Assembly (NCBI GenBank): GCA_029252405.1
Contig: JAQXBM010000064.1
Location: forward strand, 85,096 to 149,095
From: Crocinitomicaceae bacterium
Lineage (GTDB): Bacteria > Bacteroidota > Bacteroidia > Flavobacteriales_D > Crocinitomicaceae
Direction of reading: 5' to 3'
DNA: 64,000 nt
Shown here: positions 52,467 through 61,152 of the stretch, one piece after another
How the letters are laid out: every line of letters begins with the position of its first letter
Position numbering within the stretch: position 1 is the stretch's first letter
Position numbers and translations under genes: made by a program
The notes under the pieces: generated by a model
Told to the model about the DNA's origin: nothing
What the model saw: only the letters and a program-made list of their open reading frames with translations
Database searches by the model: none

Positions 52467-54587
52467 ATGAAAATTAAAGTTGTACTAACGTTACTCTTAC
52501 TTTGTGTATCTACCTTAACCTTTGCACAAAACAAGGCTATTATCAAAGCGAATGAAGCCTATGCCAGAGAGAACTTCTGTGATGCTGCTGAACTATGTAA
52601 AACAGCATATGCAAAAATTACTAGAAAAGGTTCTGGTGCACAGAAAAAGAAAGCCGACATGGCTTTCAAAGCTGCAGAATGTTACCGTCACACTGAGAGA
52701 TACAGAGACGCTAACGAATGGTACGATCGCGCTATATTGCTAGAGCACTACGAAGATCAGCCACTTGTATACTTATACAATGCGGACATGCTTCTAAAAA
52801 TGCGTGAGTTCGATAAAGCAAAAGAAAATTACGAGAAGTATAAAAACTTGGTTCCAGGCGACGCACGTGCGAATGCTGGTATCGAGTCTTGTACTAACAA
52901 TAAGATCTATATCGCTGAGAAGAAACCTTACGTAATCGAAAACCAAACGGCAATCAATAAGCCTGAGTTCGATATGGCTCCTATGTTTGGAGATCGTAAG
53001 GCTACGAAATTGTACTTCGGTTCTTCACGTGTTGGAGCAACAGGGAAAGAAACAAACCCAAGATCATGTGAACCATACATGGATATCTGGGTTTCAGAGC
53101 TGGATAAAAAAGAAAACTGGACAGAACCATACAAAGTTGTTGGTGAAGGAATCAATACGGAAGATGATGAAGGAACTGTTTGTTTCGATAGCAGAAGTAA
53201 ATTGATGTTCTTCACACGATGTCCTAACGTAAAGAAACAAAACCTTGGTTGTGACATTTGGATGTCTGAAGCTAAAGGTAAAAAGGAGTGGAAAGAACCA
53301 AAAAAACTGAGCTTGAAATCTCATGATAGTATTTCAGTTGGTCATCCATGTACAGAAGATGGTAAATACTTAATCTTCGCTTCTGATATGCCAGGTGGTT
53401 ATGGAGGTCGCGATTTATGGTATACTACTTTCGATCGTAAAACTGATTCTTGGGCTGCACCTAAAAACATGGGGCCTGAAATCAACACGAAAGGAAACGA
53501 GTTGTTCCCAACATTCGCTAACAATGGTGATTTATTTTTCTCAACTGATGGACGTCCAGGACTTGGAGGTTTGGATATCTACAGAGCAACAAAAGTAGGT
53601 GAGGACAATAAATGGGAAAACCCAGAGAATGTTGGTTCACCAATCAATGGAGAAAACAACGATTATGCAATGATTGAAGCGAGTGAAGATGGTCGTTTTG
53701 GATACTTTACTTCTGAAAGAAAAGGGCCAAACGGAGAAAACATTCCAGATATCTACTCGTACGAACAACCACCTTACATCTACAGTTTGAAAGTAACAGC
53801 GCAGGATTTGGGTGAAAATGATGCACCAATTGAAGGAGCAATCATTACTGTGTCAGGACCTGATGGAAACTGGACGGGTATCACTGAAGAAGATGGATCA
53901 ATTTTCTGGGACAAAAAACCAGCTGGTGATCGTTACATCAACGAGTCAAGTGACTACACATTGAAAATCTCGAAAGATGGATACTACGAAGATACGGTTG
54001 GAATGCAGTTGACTACGATTGATGTAAATTACGATCAGGACTTCATTATGAACATGGGACTTTTCCCTAAACGTCCAATTCGTTTGCCTGAGGTACGATA
54101 CGTATTGAACCAATGGACATTCATCAATGATTCGACGTGTATGTCTTTGGATTCATTAGACCGCGTTTATCAAACATTGATGGATCATCCGAACTTGGTG
54201 CTTGAGTTGAGTTCTCACACCGATTCACGTGGACGTAATGACCGTAACAAGACGCTATCTGAGAATAGAGCACGTGCATGTTACCAATACCTAGTGGAGA
54301 CAAAAGGAATTGATCCAAGAAGACTTGTTCCTGTTGGAAAAGGTGAAGAGAGCCCACGTGAAGTTTTCTTGAAAGACGGTGTGTACCATGCATCTCGAAA
54401 TTCAGGAGGAGAGTCAACAATGTTGGTTGAATCATACATTAACGGCTTTAGAAGATCGAACAAAGAATTGTTCTCTGCCTTGCATACGATGAATCGTCGT
54501 ACAGAGGGAGCGGTATTGTCGCTAGGATTTGATCCTGCTACAGCGCCTCCGGCAGATCCAAAATACATGGAATATCTTCCTTACTAA
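52467..54587 (+). CDS. OmpA-family protein with TPR and PD40 propeller (PorE-like)
   Basis: A 706-residue envelope protein: signal peptide (LLLLCVSTLTFAQ), a TPR-like helical region (about 22-150, AYARENFCDAAELCKTAYAKI and NADMLLKMREFDKAKENYEKY), a six-bladed PD40/WD40-like propeller (about 165-445, with repeated LYFGSSR, LMFFTRC, LIFASDMPGGYGGRDLWYT and LFFSTDGRPGLGGLDIY), a carboxypeptidase-regulatory-like strand domain (about 455-540) and an OmpA domain (about 560-690, LELSSHTDSRGRNDRNKTLSENRARACYQYL). This domain order is that of PorE, a T9SS component, but paralogues are common and the cleavage site lacks a lipobox cysteine, so a structural envelope role is also possible. Confidence 0.85.
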   Translation: MKIKVVLTLLLLCVSTLTFAQNKAIIKANEAYARENFCDAAELCKTAYAKITRKGSGAQKKKADMAFKAAECYRHTERYRDANEWYDRAILLEHYEDQPLVYLYNADMLLKMREFDKAKENYEKYKNLVPGDARANAGIESCTNNKIYIAEKKPYVIENQTAINKPEFDMAPMFGDRKATKLYFGSSRVGATGKETNPRSCEPYMDIWVSELDKKENWTEPYKVVGEGINTEDDEGTVCFDSRSKLMFFTRCPNVKKQNLGCDIWMSEAKGKKEWKEPKKLSLKSHDSISVGHPCTEDGKYLIFASDMPGGYGGRDLWYTTFDRKTDSWAAPKNMGPEINTKGNELFPTFANNGDLFFSTDGRPGLGGLDIYRATKVGEDNKWENPENVGSPINGENNDYAMIEASEDGRFGYFTSERKGPNGENIPDIYSYEQPPYIYSLKVTAQDLGENDAPIEGAIITVSGPDGNWTGITEEDGSIFWDKKPAGDRYINESSDYTLKISKDGYYEDTVGMQLTTIDVNYDQDFIMNMGLFPKRPIRLPEVRYVLNQWTFINDSTCMSLDSLDRVYQTLMDHPNLVLELSSHTDSRGRNDRNKTLSENRARACYQYLVETKGIDPRRLVPVGKGEESPREVFLKDGVYHASRNSGGESTMLVESYINGFRRSNKELFSALHTMNRRTEGAVLSLGFDPATAPPADPKYMEYLPY

Positions 54588-54605
54588 TAAGGATAATAAA
54601 TACTT

Positions 54606-54638
54606 AAAAGGCGCTCAATTTGAGCGCCTTTTTTTGTA
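54606..54638 (+). terminator. Intrinsic terminator
   Basis: AAAAGGCGCTCAA and its complement TTGAGCGCCTTTT form an almost loop-free stem followed by a T-run, 18 bases after the PorE-like gene. Confidence 0.9.
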
Positions 54639-54671
54639 TCTTAATAGGACACCTAACCTACCTATTCTGAT

Positions 54672-55835
54672 ATGCACGAAGATTATCTGCAGCAGATTTG
54701 GAGTCAATCGCGTATTCCAAGTCCAAAACTACAACTGATTGATGGCACCCCGATCGTCATAAAAAATCCTGGTACGCATAACATCTCCCACAGCGGGCCA
54801 GATTTCAAAGAAGCGTGTGTTCAATTCGACAATTTAGAGTTTCATGGAGCTGTCGAAATTCATGTCAACGGTTCCGATTGGTACAAGCACAAACATCATC
54901 ACGATGAAGCATACAACAATGTTGTGTTGCATGTTGTGTACAACAACGACATGCAAATTGTCCAGAATGGATTTTCAATTCCAACCCTCGAGCTAAAAGA
55001 TTTCATCGACCTTGATCATTTCAGGAAATCGGTTAAAGTAGATCAATCCAACATAGATTTACCCTGCAAGAGTTCTATGGACGTGGTTGATCCCATTTTT
55101 TGGTCATCCATGAAAACGAAAGCACTGATTCAAAAGCTCGATGAAAAAGTGCAACCCTTGATTGAATTGGATTTGGAAGAGGCACTGTATCGTTTAATAG
55201 CGTCTGTGTTTGGGATGGGGATCAACAAGAATGCTTTTCTGGAACTGGCAGAATTGCTTCCATGGGAATCCCTTCGAAAACTTCCGGCACAAAAAAGAAA
55301 GCAATTAATTCTTGTAATGAGTGGGTGCGCTCAAGGAGATTATTCAAAGAAAATCACCAGCGAATATCAATGGCATTTCAAAGGAACGCGGCCAAAGAAC
55401 TTCCCTTCAGCACGAATTCCTCAATTCGCGGAGTTTATTTCCTGTATAGACTTGAAGAAGCTTATTGAAAGTGCTGAATCCAACGACTTAAGGGATCACA
55501 TTAATTCGTACATAGACTCAATCAATATGAGAAATGGTCAATACAAGCTAACCAAGAACATGCAAAATCATTTAATGATTAACGCAATCGTTCCTTTCCT
55601 TTACTTGTTTTCTGAGCAAACTAAAGACGAACGTTATCTAGATAAGGCCATCGATCTTTTAAGCAGTTTACCATCAGAGAAAAACTCAATTATTCGAAAT
55701 TGGAAAAAGAATGAAGTGATTGCCGAAAACGCATTCGATTCTCAAGGTTTACTTGCTTTAAATCGATACTATTGTTCTCTGAAAAAATGCCTATCTTGCG
55801 AGGTAGGTTTGAAAGTCTTAAATCGATTGGAATGA
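54672..55835 (+). CDS. DUF2851-family protein
   Basis: A 387-residue cytoplasmic protein of the DUF2851 family, common in Bacteroidetes. The N-terminal part has NISHSGPDFKEACVQFDNLEFHGAVEIHVNGSDWYKHKHHHDEAYNNVVLHVVY, rich in His/Asp and conserved in the family, which suggests metal binding or a nuclease-like fold, but no activity is established. The second half is helical. The leader just before the ATG (54651-54667) is complementary to the 5' end of the sRNAs at 24.5 kb. The stop overlaps the PspC-domain start (ATGA). Confidence 0.8.
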   Translation: MHEDYLQQIWSQSRIPSPKLQLIDGTPIVIKNPGTHNISHSGPDFKEACVQFDNLEFHGAVEIHVNGSDWYKHKHHHDEAYNNVVLHVVYNNDMQIVQNGFSIPTLELKDFIDLDHFRKSVKVDQSNIDLPCKSSMDVVDPIFWSSMKTKALIQKLDEKVQPLIELDLEEALYRLIASVFGMGINKNAFLELAELLPWESLRKLPAQKRKQLILVMSGCAQGDYSKKITSEYQWHFKGTRPKNFPSARIPQFAEFISCIDLKKLIESAESNDLRDHINSYIDSINMRNGQYKLTKNMQNHLMINAIVPFLYLFSEQTKDERYLDKAIDLLSSLPSEKNSIIRNWKKNEVIAENAFDSQGLLALNRYYCSLKKCLSCEVGLKVLNRLE

Positions 55836-56062
55836 TACAGAAAATCATCTTTTTCTTCGAGATGAAATCCTTTGGGGTTTGTAAGTGGTGGGCACGTAAA
55901 TTGGGCATCAGTATTTCAAAAGTTCGAGTTGGATTTATCTATGCGTCATTCATCGCTCTCGGTTCGCCATTACTTATTTATTTGATCATGGCATGGGTTC
56001 TCGAGCATAAGCATTACTTCAAATTACAACGAAGACGTCGTAACACTATTTGGGAGCTCTAA
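55832..56062 (+). CDS. Small PspC-domain membrane protein
   Basis: The 76-residue product has the PspC signature: an amphipathic start (FEMKSFGVCKWWARKLGIS), ISKVRVGFIYASFIALGSPLLIYLIMAWVLEH with the transmembrane helix, and a basic tail (KLQRRRRNTIWEL). PspC domains occur in phage-shock responses to membrane stress. The ATG at 55832 overlaps the DUF2851 stop by 4 bases; an earlier in-frame start at 55772 would only lengthen the overlap. The stop is immediately followed by the ion-channel ATG, so three genes are translationally linked. Confidence 0.8.
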   Translation: MIQKIIFFFEMKSFGVCKWWARKLGISISKVRVGFIYASFIALGSPLLIYLIMAWVLEHKHYFKLQRRRRNTIWEL

Positions 56063-57085
56063 ATGAATCTACTTAGATCAAAACTTTTTTCGAGGATCTA
56101 CTATTTCCTAATTCTGTTGATCCTAATTACATCTGCGGGAACCATCGGCTTCATGTTTATCGAAGGGTGGGGATTTATCGACGCCTTTTACATGACCATC
56201 ATTACGGTATCCACCGTTGGGTTTAGCGAAGTGGCAGAAATGTCCATCGAAGGAAAGCTCTTTACTTCATTTTTGATCATTTCGAGTTTCGGTAGTTTCG
56301 CGTACGCCATTACATCAATAACAACCTTCGTGGTTGGAGGAAAGTACAAAAAGCACTTGCGAGAATATAAAATGACCCAACAACTAAGAATTATGAAAGA
56401 TCATGTTATCATTTGTGGCTACGGAAGAGTAGGGAGTCAAGTTGCTTCGGATCTTCGGGCAAGCGGCATTCAATTCGTTATCTTAGAAAAAGACGAGCAA
56501 TTAATTTCACATCAAGAAGATGACGCCAATTTCCTCTTCGGAGATAGCACAGACGATGAAATTCTGAAGCGCGCATCAATCTCAAAAGCAAAAGCCATTA
56601 TTACTTGTTTACCGAAAGACGCGGATAACTTGTACGTTGTATTAACGGCGAGACAATTGAATGATAAAGTACTGATCGTGAGTAGAGCCTCAAACCCATC
56701 CTCGGTTTCTAAATTGAAGTTTGCCGGCGCAAACAATGTGATCATGCCAGATGCTGTTGGAGGTTCGCACATGGCATCTTTGGTTGGGAACCCAGATGTA
56801 ATGGAGTTCATTGACAGCATACGAGTTCAGGGGTACATGGAGTCCAATGTTGAATCCATTTCTTATGAGGAACTTCCTGAGGAGTTGCGTGGTCATACAA
56901 TTGGAGAGTTAGAATCGCGCGGAGTAACCGGAGTAACCATTGTTGGGTTTAAGTCGGACGATGGCGAATACATGATCAATCCAGATTTTGATATCAAAGT
57001 AGATAAGGGATCAAAACTTTTCGTGCTAGGTAGCAAAAAGCAAATTAGAAATCTCGTTCAACATTTTGAATTGAATAGAAAATGA
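56063..57085 (+). CDS. Potassium-channel protein with RCK (TrkA-N) domain
   Basis: A 340-residue protein: two membrane helices around a pore loop with TVSTVGFSEVAE, then a cytoplasmic Rossmann RCK_N domain (HVIICGYGRVGSQVASDLRASGIQFVILEKDE, about 112-142) and an RCK_C domain (about 250-335, GHTIGELESRGVTGVTIVGFK). This is the Kch/MthK-type layout that gates K+ by ligand binding. The selectivity filter TVGFS departs from the standard TVGYG (Tyr to Phe, Gly to Ser), which could alter selectivity. Directly follows the PspC gene. Confidence 0.88.
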   Translation: MNLLRSKLFSRIYYFLILLILITSAGTIGFMFIEGWGFIDAFYMTIITVSTVGFSEVAEMSIEGKLFTSFLIISSFGSFAYAITSITTFVVGGKYKKHLREYKMTQQLRIMKDHVIICGYGRVGSQVASDLRASGIQFVILEKDEQLISHQEDDANFLFGDSTDDEILKRASISKAKAIITCLPKDADNLYVVLTARQLNDKVLIVSRASNPSSVSKLKFAGANNVIMPDAVGGSHMASLVGNPDVMEFIDSIRVQGYMESNVESISYEELPEELRGHTIGELESRGVTGVTIVGFKSDDGEYMINPDFDIKVDKGSKLFVLGSKKQIRNLVQHFELNRK

Positions 57086-57125
57086 AACGAGCAAGATATT
57101 CTTTCGCAAAAAATATTACAAACAC

Positions 57126-58016
57126 ATGAAAGTATTAATAACAGGCTCTAATGGTCTGCTAGGACAAAAATTGGTTGACTACTGCACCACGAAGAAAATT
57201 GATTTTGTTCCAACGTCCAAAGGAGAAAATAGAAATTCAAAATGTCCTGATGACCGTTATCAAGTAATGGACATTACCAACCGAGATGAAGTGTTGAAGG
57301 TCATTTCAGATGTCAAGCCAACGCACGTAATCCATACGGCTGCCATGACGAATGTCGATCAGTGTGAATTAAATCCTGAACAGTGCGAGTTGATCAATGT
57401 AACAGCCACGAAGTATTTGGTTGAAGCATGTAATCAAATCAACGCGCATTTTCAACTCTTGTCAACCGATTTCGTATTCGATGGTGAAAAAGGAAATTAC
57501 TCTGAAGATGACGAAATGAATCCTTTAAGCGCTTATGCGAAATCGAAGGTGGATGCCGAAGCAGTTGTTGCGAACGAGTCAATAACAGGTAATTCAGTGG
57601 TTCGAACAATCATTGTTTATGGAAACGCTGAGGCTCTGACGAAGTCGAACATTATCGCTTGGGCGAAATCAGCATTAGAAAAAGGAGATCCTTTGACCAT
57701 TGTTGATGACCAATTTCGTGCTCCAACATGGGCCGAAGATTTAGCGGCGGGTTGCATGCAGGTTTTTGAAAACAATCAAACAGGAACGTTCCACGTCTCG
57801 GGACCTGAAACAATGTCTATTTTCGATCTCGTTATCAGAATAGGAAGCCACTTTGGATTAAAAACAGATCAGGTAAGCAAAATTTCGAGTTCAACGCTCA
57901 ATCAAGCAGCAAAAAGACCACCGAAAACGGGATTTGACCTTTCAAAAGCCTACCAACAAATTGGATACAAACCACATACATTAGAAGAAACCTTATCAAT
58001 ACTTTACCCTAACTAA
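57126..58016 (+). CDS. dTDP-4-dehydrorhamnose reductase-like SDR protein
   Basis: A 296-residue extended SDR of the RmlD family: VLITGSNGLLGQKLVDYC near the N-terminus, HTAAMTNVDQCELNPEQC, LLSTDFVFDGEKGNYSEDDEMNPLSAYAKSKVDAE with the catalytic YAKSK. It would reduce a 4-keto-6-deoxysugar nucleotide, but it is far from rfbB and the family also includes other reductases, so the assignment to rhamnose synthesis is not certain. Stands 40 bases after the channel gene. Confidence 0.82.
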   Translation: MKVLITGSNGLLGQKLVDYCTTKKIDFVPTSKGENRNSKCPDDRYQVMDITNRDEVLKVISDVKPTHVIHTAAMTNVDQCELNPEQCELINVTATKYLVEACNQINAHFQLLSTDFVFDGEKGNYSEDDEMNPLSAYAKSKVDAEAVVANESITGNSVVRTIIVYGNAEALTKSNIIAWAKSALEKGDPLTIVDDQFRAPTWAEDLAAGCMQVFENNQTGTFHVSGPETMSIFDLVIRIGSHFGLKTDQVSKISSSTLNQAAKRPPKTGFDLSKAYQQIGYKPHTLEETLSILYPN

Positions 58017-58065
58017 ACGCTTTAAAATGCTCAGGTAATGTGAAATCCTAAGTGGAGAATATTAT

Positions 58066-58073
58066 TATCTTTG
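58066..58073 (+). promoter_or_regulatory. TATCTTTG -7 box
   Basis: Exact TAnnTTTG about 47 bases before the AGCS start codon; no TTG at the standard distance was seen. Confidence 0.4.
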
Positions 58074-58119
58074 CTTGCGCAGTGTACACAGACAAACACT
58101 GTTACTCAAACACTACATT

Positions 58120-59718
58120 ATGAAATACTTAATTGCTGTCCTTGCGACACTTTTACCATTTATTCAATTTGCCCAAGAAAAGGGAATCGACGAAATAATA
58201 GACGAGAAGTTTGGTGATTATACTGGATGGTTCGTGAACGGTATTTTTGCAACGATTCCATTTACCGATAAGATTCAAGTTCCGTGGGTATTGATTGTCT
58301 TGGTTGTTGGAGCGCTATTTTTTACGATCTACTTCAAGTTCATCAATATTTCTGGTTTTAGAACGGCGATCAATATTGTTCGTGGTAAATACGACGAAAT
58401 TGAATCGGGTGGAGATGATCACGTTGAGGCATCAAAAAGTGTACACACAGTAGATGGAGATATCATTGATACCATTCGTGTTGAGCAAGATGAGGATCAT
58501 CATGGGGAAGTATCGCACTTCCAAGCCTTAACGGCGGCACTTTCAGCTACAGTTGGTCTCGGTAACATTGCAGGTGTAGCGGTCGCAATTTCGATAGGTG
58601 GTCCTGGAGCAACTTTCTGGATGATCGTTGCAGGACTAATTGGAATGGCGTCGAAATTTACGGAATGTACGCTCGGAGTTAAGTACAGAGAAATCGGAGA
58701 AGATGGAACTGTATACGGAGGTCCGATGTACTACTTAAGTAAAGGATTAAAAGAAAAAGGAGCTGCAGGACTTGGTAAAGTTTTGGCAGTAGTTTTTGCG
58801 ATCATGTGTATCGGAGGTTCATTTGGAGGTGGAAACATGTTCCAATCAAATCAGGCATTCGCCATGATTGAATCTTACACAGGAGGTGAAGCAAGTCCAT
58901 TGGCTGGTTACGGATGGTTATTCGGAGTGGTAATGGCTATCTTAGTTGGAATCGTAATCATTGGAGGAATTAAGAAAATCGCGAAAGTGACGGATAAAAT
59001 TGTTCCATTCATGGTAGGAATCTATGTAGTTTGTGCCTTGATTGTTTTAGGAATGCACTTCACAGAAATTCCACAAGCATTCGGTCAAATTTTTGACGGG
59101 GCGTTTACTGGACTCGGAATTGCAGGAGGGGTATTCGGAGTATTGATTCAAGGATTCAAACGTGCGGCATTCTCGAATGAAGCAGGAATTGGATCAGCTT
59201 CAATTGCTCACTCAGCAGTAAAAACAAAATACGCAGCCAGCGAAGGATTAGTAGCACTCTTAGAGCCGTTTATCGATACTGTTTTGGTGTGTACAATGAC
59301 TGCATTGGTATTGATCATTAGTAACGGAGATGGTTCTGTAATGACGTACGGTGAAGAAGTAAAACAAGGTGTTGAGGTAACATCGAAAGCGTTCGCATCG
59401 AACATTTCTTGGTTCCCACTTGTCTTGACGATTGCTGTAATACTGTTTGCTTTCTCAACTATGATTTCTTGGTCATACTACGGATACCAAGCTTGGTCTT
59501 ACTTATTCGGACGTTCGAAAGCTACTGAGTACACATACAAAGGAATCTTCTGTTTGTTTGTAGTAATTGGAGCAGCGTCTCAATTAGGCTCAGTGATCAA
59601 CTTCTCTGATGCCATGATCTTTGCTATGTTGGTTCCAAATATGATTGGTCTTTTCTTACTAGCCCCGAAAGCGAAGGCAGAATTAGTCCGATTTAAAGAA
59701 GCAATCAAAAAGGTATAA
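58120..59718 (+). CDS. Sodium:alanine/glycine symporter (AGCS family)
   Basis: A 532-residue inner-membrane amino-acid carrier with about 11 helices. AGCS hallmarks are [32 protein letters not shown] and [16 protein letters not shown], plus [23 protein letters not shown]. The N-terminus has an added signal-like stretch ([13 protein letters not shown]) and a charged loop (about 90-135) of a type often seen in Bacteroidetes members. The ATG at 58120 is chosen; an in-frame upstream start at 58075 would overlap the promoter box. Confidence 0.9.
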   Translation: MKYLIAVLATLLPFIQFAQEKGIDEIIDEKFGDYTGWFVNGIFATIPFTDKIQVPWVLIVLVVGALFFTIYFKFINISGFRTAINIVRGKYDEIESGGDDHVEASKSVHTVDGDIIDTIRVEQDEDHHGEVSHFQALTAALSATVGLGNIAGVAVAISIGGPGATFWMIVAGLIGMASKFTECTLGVKYREIGEDGTVYGGPMYYLSKGLKEKGAAGLGKVLAVVFAIMCIGGSFGGGNMFQSNQAFAMIESYTGGEASPLAGYGWLFGVVMAILVGIVIIGGIKKIAKVTDKIVPFMVGIYVVCALIVLGMHFTEIPQAFGQIFDGAFTGLGIAGGVFGVLIQGFKRAAFSNEAGIGSASIAHSAVKTKYAASEGLVALLEPFIDTVLVCTMTALVLIISNGDGSVMTYGEEVKQGVEVTSKAFASNISWFPLVLTIAVILFAFSTMISWSYYGYQAWSYLFGRSKATEYTYKGIFCLFVVIGAASQLGSVINFSDAMIFAMLVPNMIGLFLLAPKAKAELVRFKEAIKKV

Positions 59719-59721
59719 TAA

Positions 59722-60594
59722 ATGCCAATATCGAAGCGAAATAGAAGAGCTGTTCTTGGAGTACTAGTGCTCGTTACAGCTATATCATTTTTGCCTCGAT
59801 TGCTTGCTGGGACAACGGACTTTTCAGATGACGAGATTTCCTTTGAACAAATAAAAGTTACGGAGAGCAATCTCGAAGAGCGTCAAGAATTTTGGGCGAA
59901 GAAGAAACGCAAGAAGTATGACAAGAATGCATACAAAAAACGATTCAAGAGACCCAAAAAGAAGTTCGATCCGAACAAGTACAAAATCGCTGATTGGATG
60001 AAGTTAGGATTGAGCGAGAAGCAAGCAATGATCGTTACGAGATTATCAGAACGCGGCTTTTACTCAAATGCTGATTTAGAAAGGATTTACGTGTTGCCAA
60101 AACCGGCCTATGATTTATTGAAAGATTCGACGTTTTATCCACGACCGATGAGCATCCTGTCTTATCAAACGAATAAGCCTTCCTCCGACAAATCGAAAGT
60201 GAGTGTTAACCTCAATGGAGGAAGTCACGAAGATTTTGAGCGGATCAGGGGAATTGGATCGTATTTCTCTAAGAAGATCATCGATTACCGCGAGCGACTC
60301 GGAGGCTACGTCAACAAAGAGCAACTACTTGAAATCTGGCGAATCGATTTAATCAAATATCAAGAAATTGAGGAGTTTATTTACTTCGCGAACGAACCAG
60401 TAGAACAAATCTCGATCAACGAAGCATCTTTGGAAACATTGAAAGACCATCCTTACATCACCTACAAAATGGCAAATTCAATTGTCAAAATACGAGAGCA
60501 GCATGGTGAGTACAAAGAAGTGAAAGAAGTCAAGCGATCTAAACTAATTGATGAGGTGACCTTCGTCAAAATTGAACCTTATTTATCATTGTAA
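59722..60594 (+). CDS. Membrane-anchored helix-hairpin-helix protein
   Basis: A 290-residue protein with an N-terminal helix (RAVLGVLVLVTAISFLPRLL), a Lys-rich segment (KKKRKKYDKNAYKKRFKRPKKKF) and four helix-hairpin-helix-type repeats (from about 95): LGLSEKQAMIVTRLSERGFYSNADLERI, FERIRGIGSYFSKKIIDYRERLGGYVNKEQLLEI and LKDHPYITYKMANSIVKIREQHGEYKEVKEV. Such ComEA-like motifs bind DNA non-specifically, and the membrane anchor suggests DNA uptake or envelope DNA contact; that role is inference. Ends one base before the apt start codon. Confidence 0.8.
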   Translation: MPISKRNRRAVLGVLVLVTAISFLPRLLAGTTDFSDDEISFEQIKVTESNLEERQEFWAKKKRKKYDKNAYKKRFKRPKKKFDPNKYKIADWMKLGLSEKQAMIVTRLSERGFYSNADLERIYVLPKPAYDLLKDSTFYPRPMSILSYQTNKPSSDKSKVSVNLNGGSHEDFERIRGIGSYFSKKIIDYRERLGGYVNKEQLLEIWRIDLIKYQEIEEFIYFANEPVEQISINEASLETLKDHPYITYKMANSIVKIREQHGEYKEVKEVKRSKLIDEVTFVKIEPYLSL

Positions 60595-60595
60595 T

Positions 60596-61126
60596 ATGAC
60601 ACTAGAAGAAAAATTAAGAAGTGCCATACGTGATGTTCCAGATTTTCCTAAGCCAGGAATCGTGTTTAAGGATATCACACCGATCATGCAGAATGCCGAA
60701 TTGTCCAATGAAGTACTGGATGAAATGGTCGAAATGTACAAAGATCAGGATATTGATGCCGTAGCTGGAATCGAATCGAGAGGTTTCTTGTTCGGTTATC
60801 CTTTAGCAATGAGGCTAGGTTTGCCTTTCATTCTTATTCGTAAAAAAGGAAAACTCCCTTACAGAAAGATCAGTTATGATTATGATTTGGAATACGGCAG
60901 CGCAACAATTGAAATGCACACGGATGCCGTTGGGAATAAACAGAAAGTACTCATCCATGATGATTTACTAGCAACTGGAGGTTCAGCTGAAGCAGCCGGA
61001 CACCTGATAGAAAAGAGCGGAGGTGAAGTGGCAGGATTCAATTTCCTGGTGGCACTTGATTTTCTCAATGGTGATGAAAAATTAAAGCGCTTTTCACACA
61101 ATATTACTAGCTTTGTGAACTATTAA
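60596..61126 (+). CDS. apt: Adenine phosphoribosyltransferase
   Basis: Apt salvages adenine by converting it and PRPP to AMP. The 176-residue protein has DVPDFPKPGIVFKDITPIM near the N-terminus, AGIESRGFLFGYPLAMRLG, the PRPP-binding loop VLIHDDLLATGGSAEA (about 118-133) and GFNFLVALDFLNG. All catalytic elements are intact and length is normal. The ATG at 60596 is chosen; an upstream start at 60572 would overlap the HhH gene and add 8 residues. Confidence 0.95.
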   Translation: MTLEEKLRSAIRDVPDFPKPGIVFKDITPIMQNAELSNEVLDEMVEMYKDQDIDAVAGIESRGFLFGYPLAMRLGLPFILIRKKGKLPYRKISYDYDLEYGSATIEMHTDAVGNKQKVLIHDDLLATGGSAEAAGHLIEKSGGEVAGFNFLVALDFLNGDEKLKRFSHNITSFVNY

Positions 61127-61152
61127 GACTTATCAACTTACAACATAGACCG

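Noticed and set aside
58075..58119. In-frame upstream extension of the AGCS symporter
   Set aside because: It would begin on a non-ATG codon right after the TATCTTTG box and add residues without family support.
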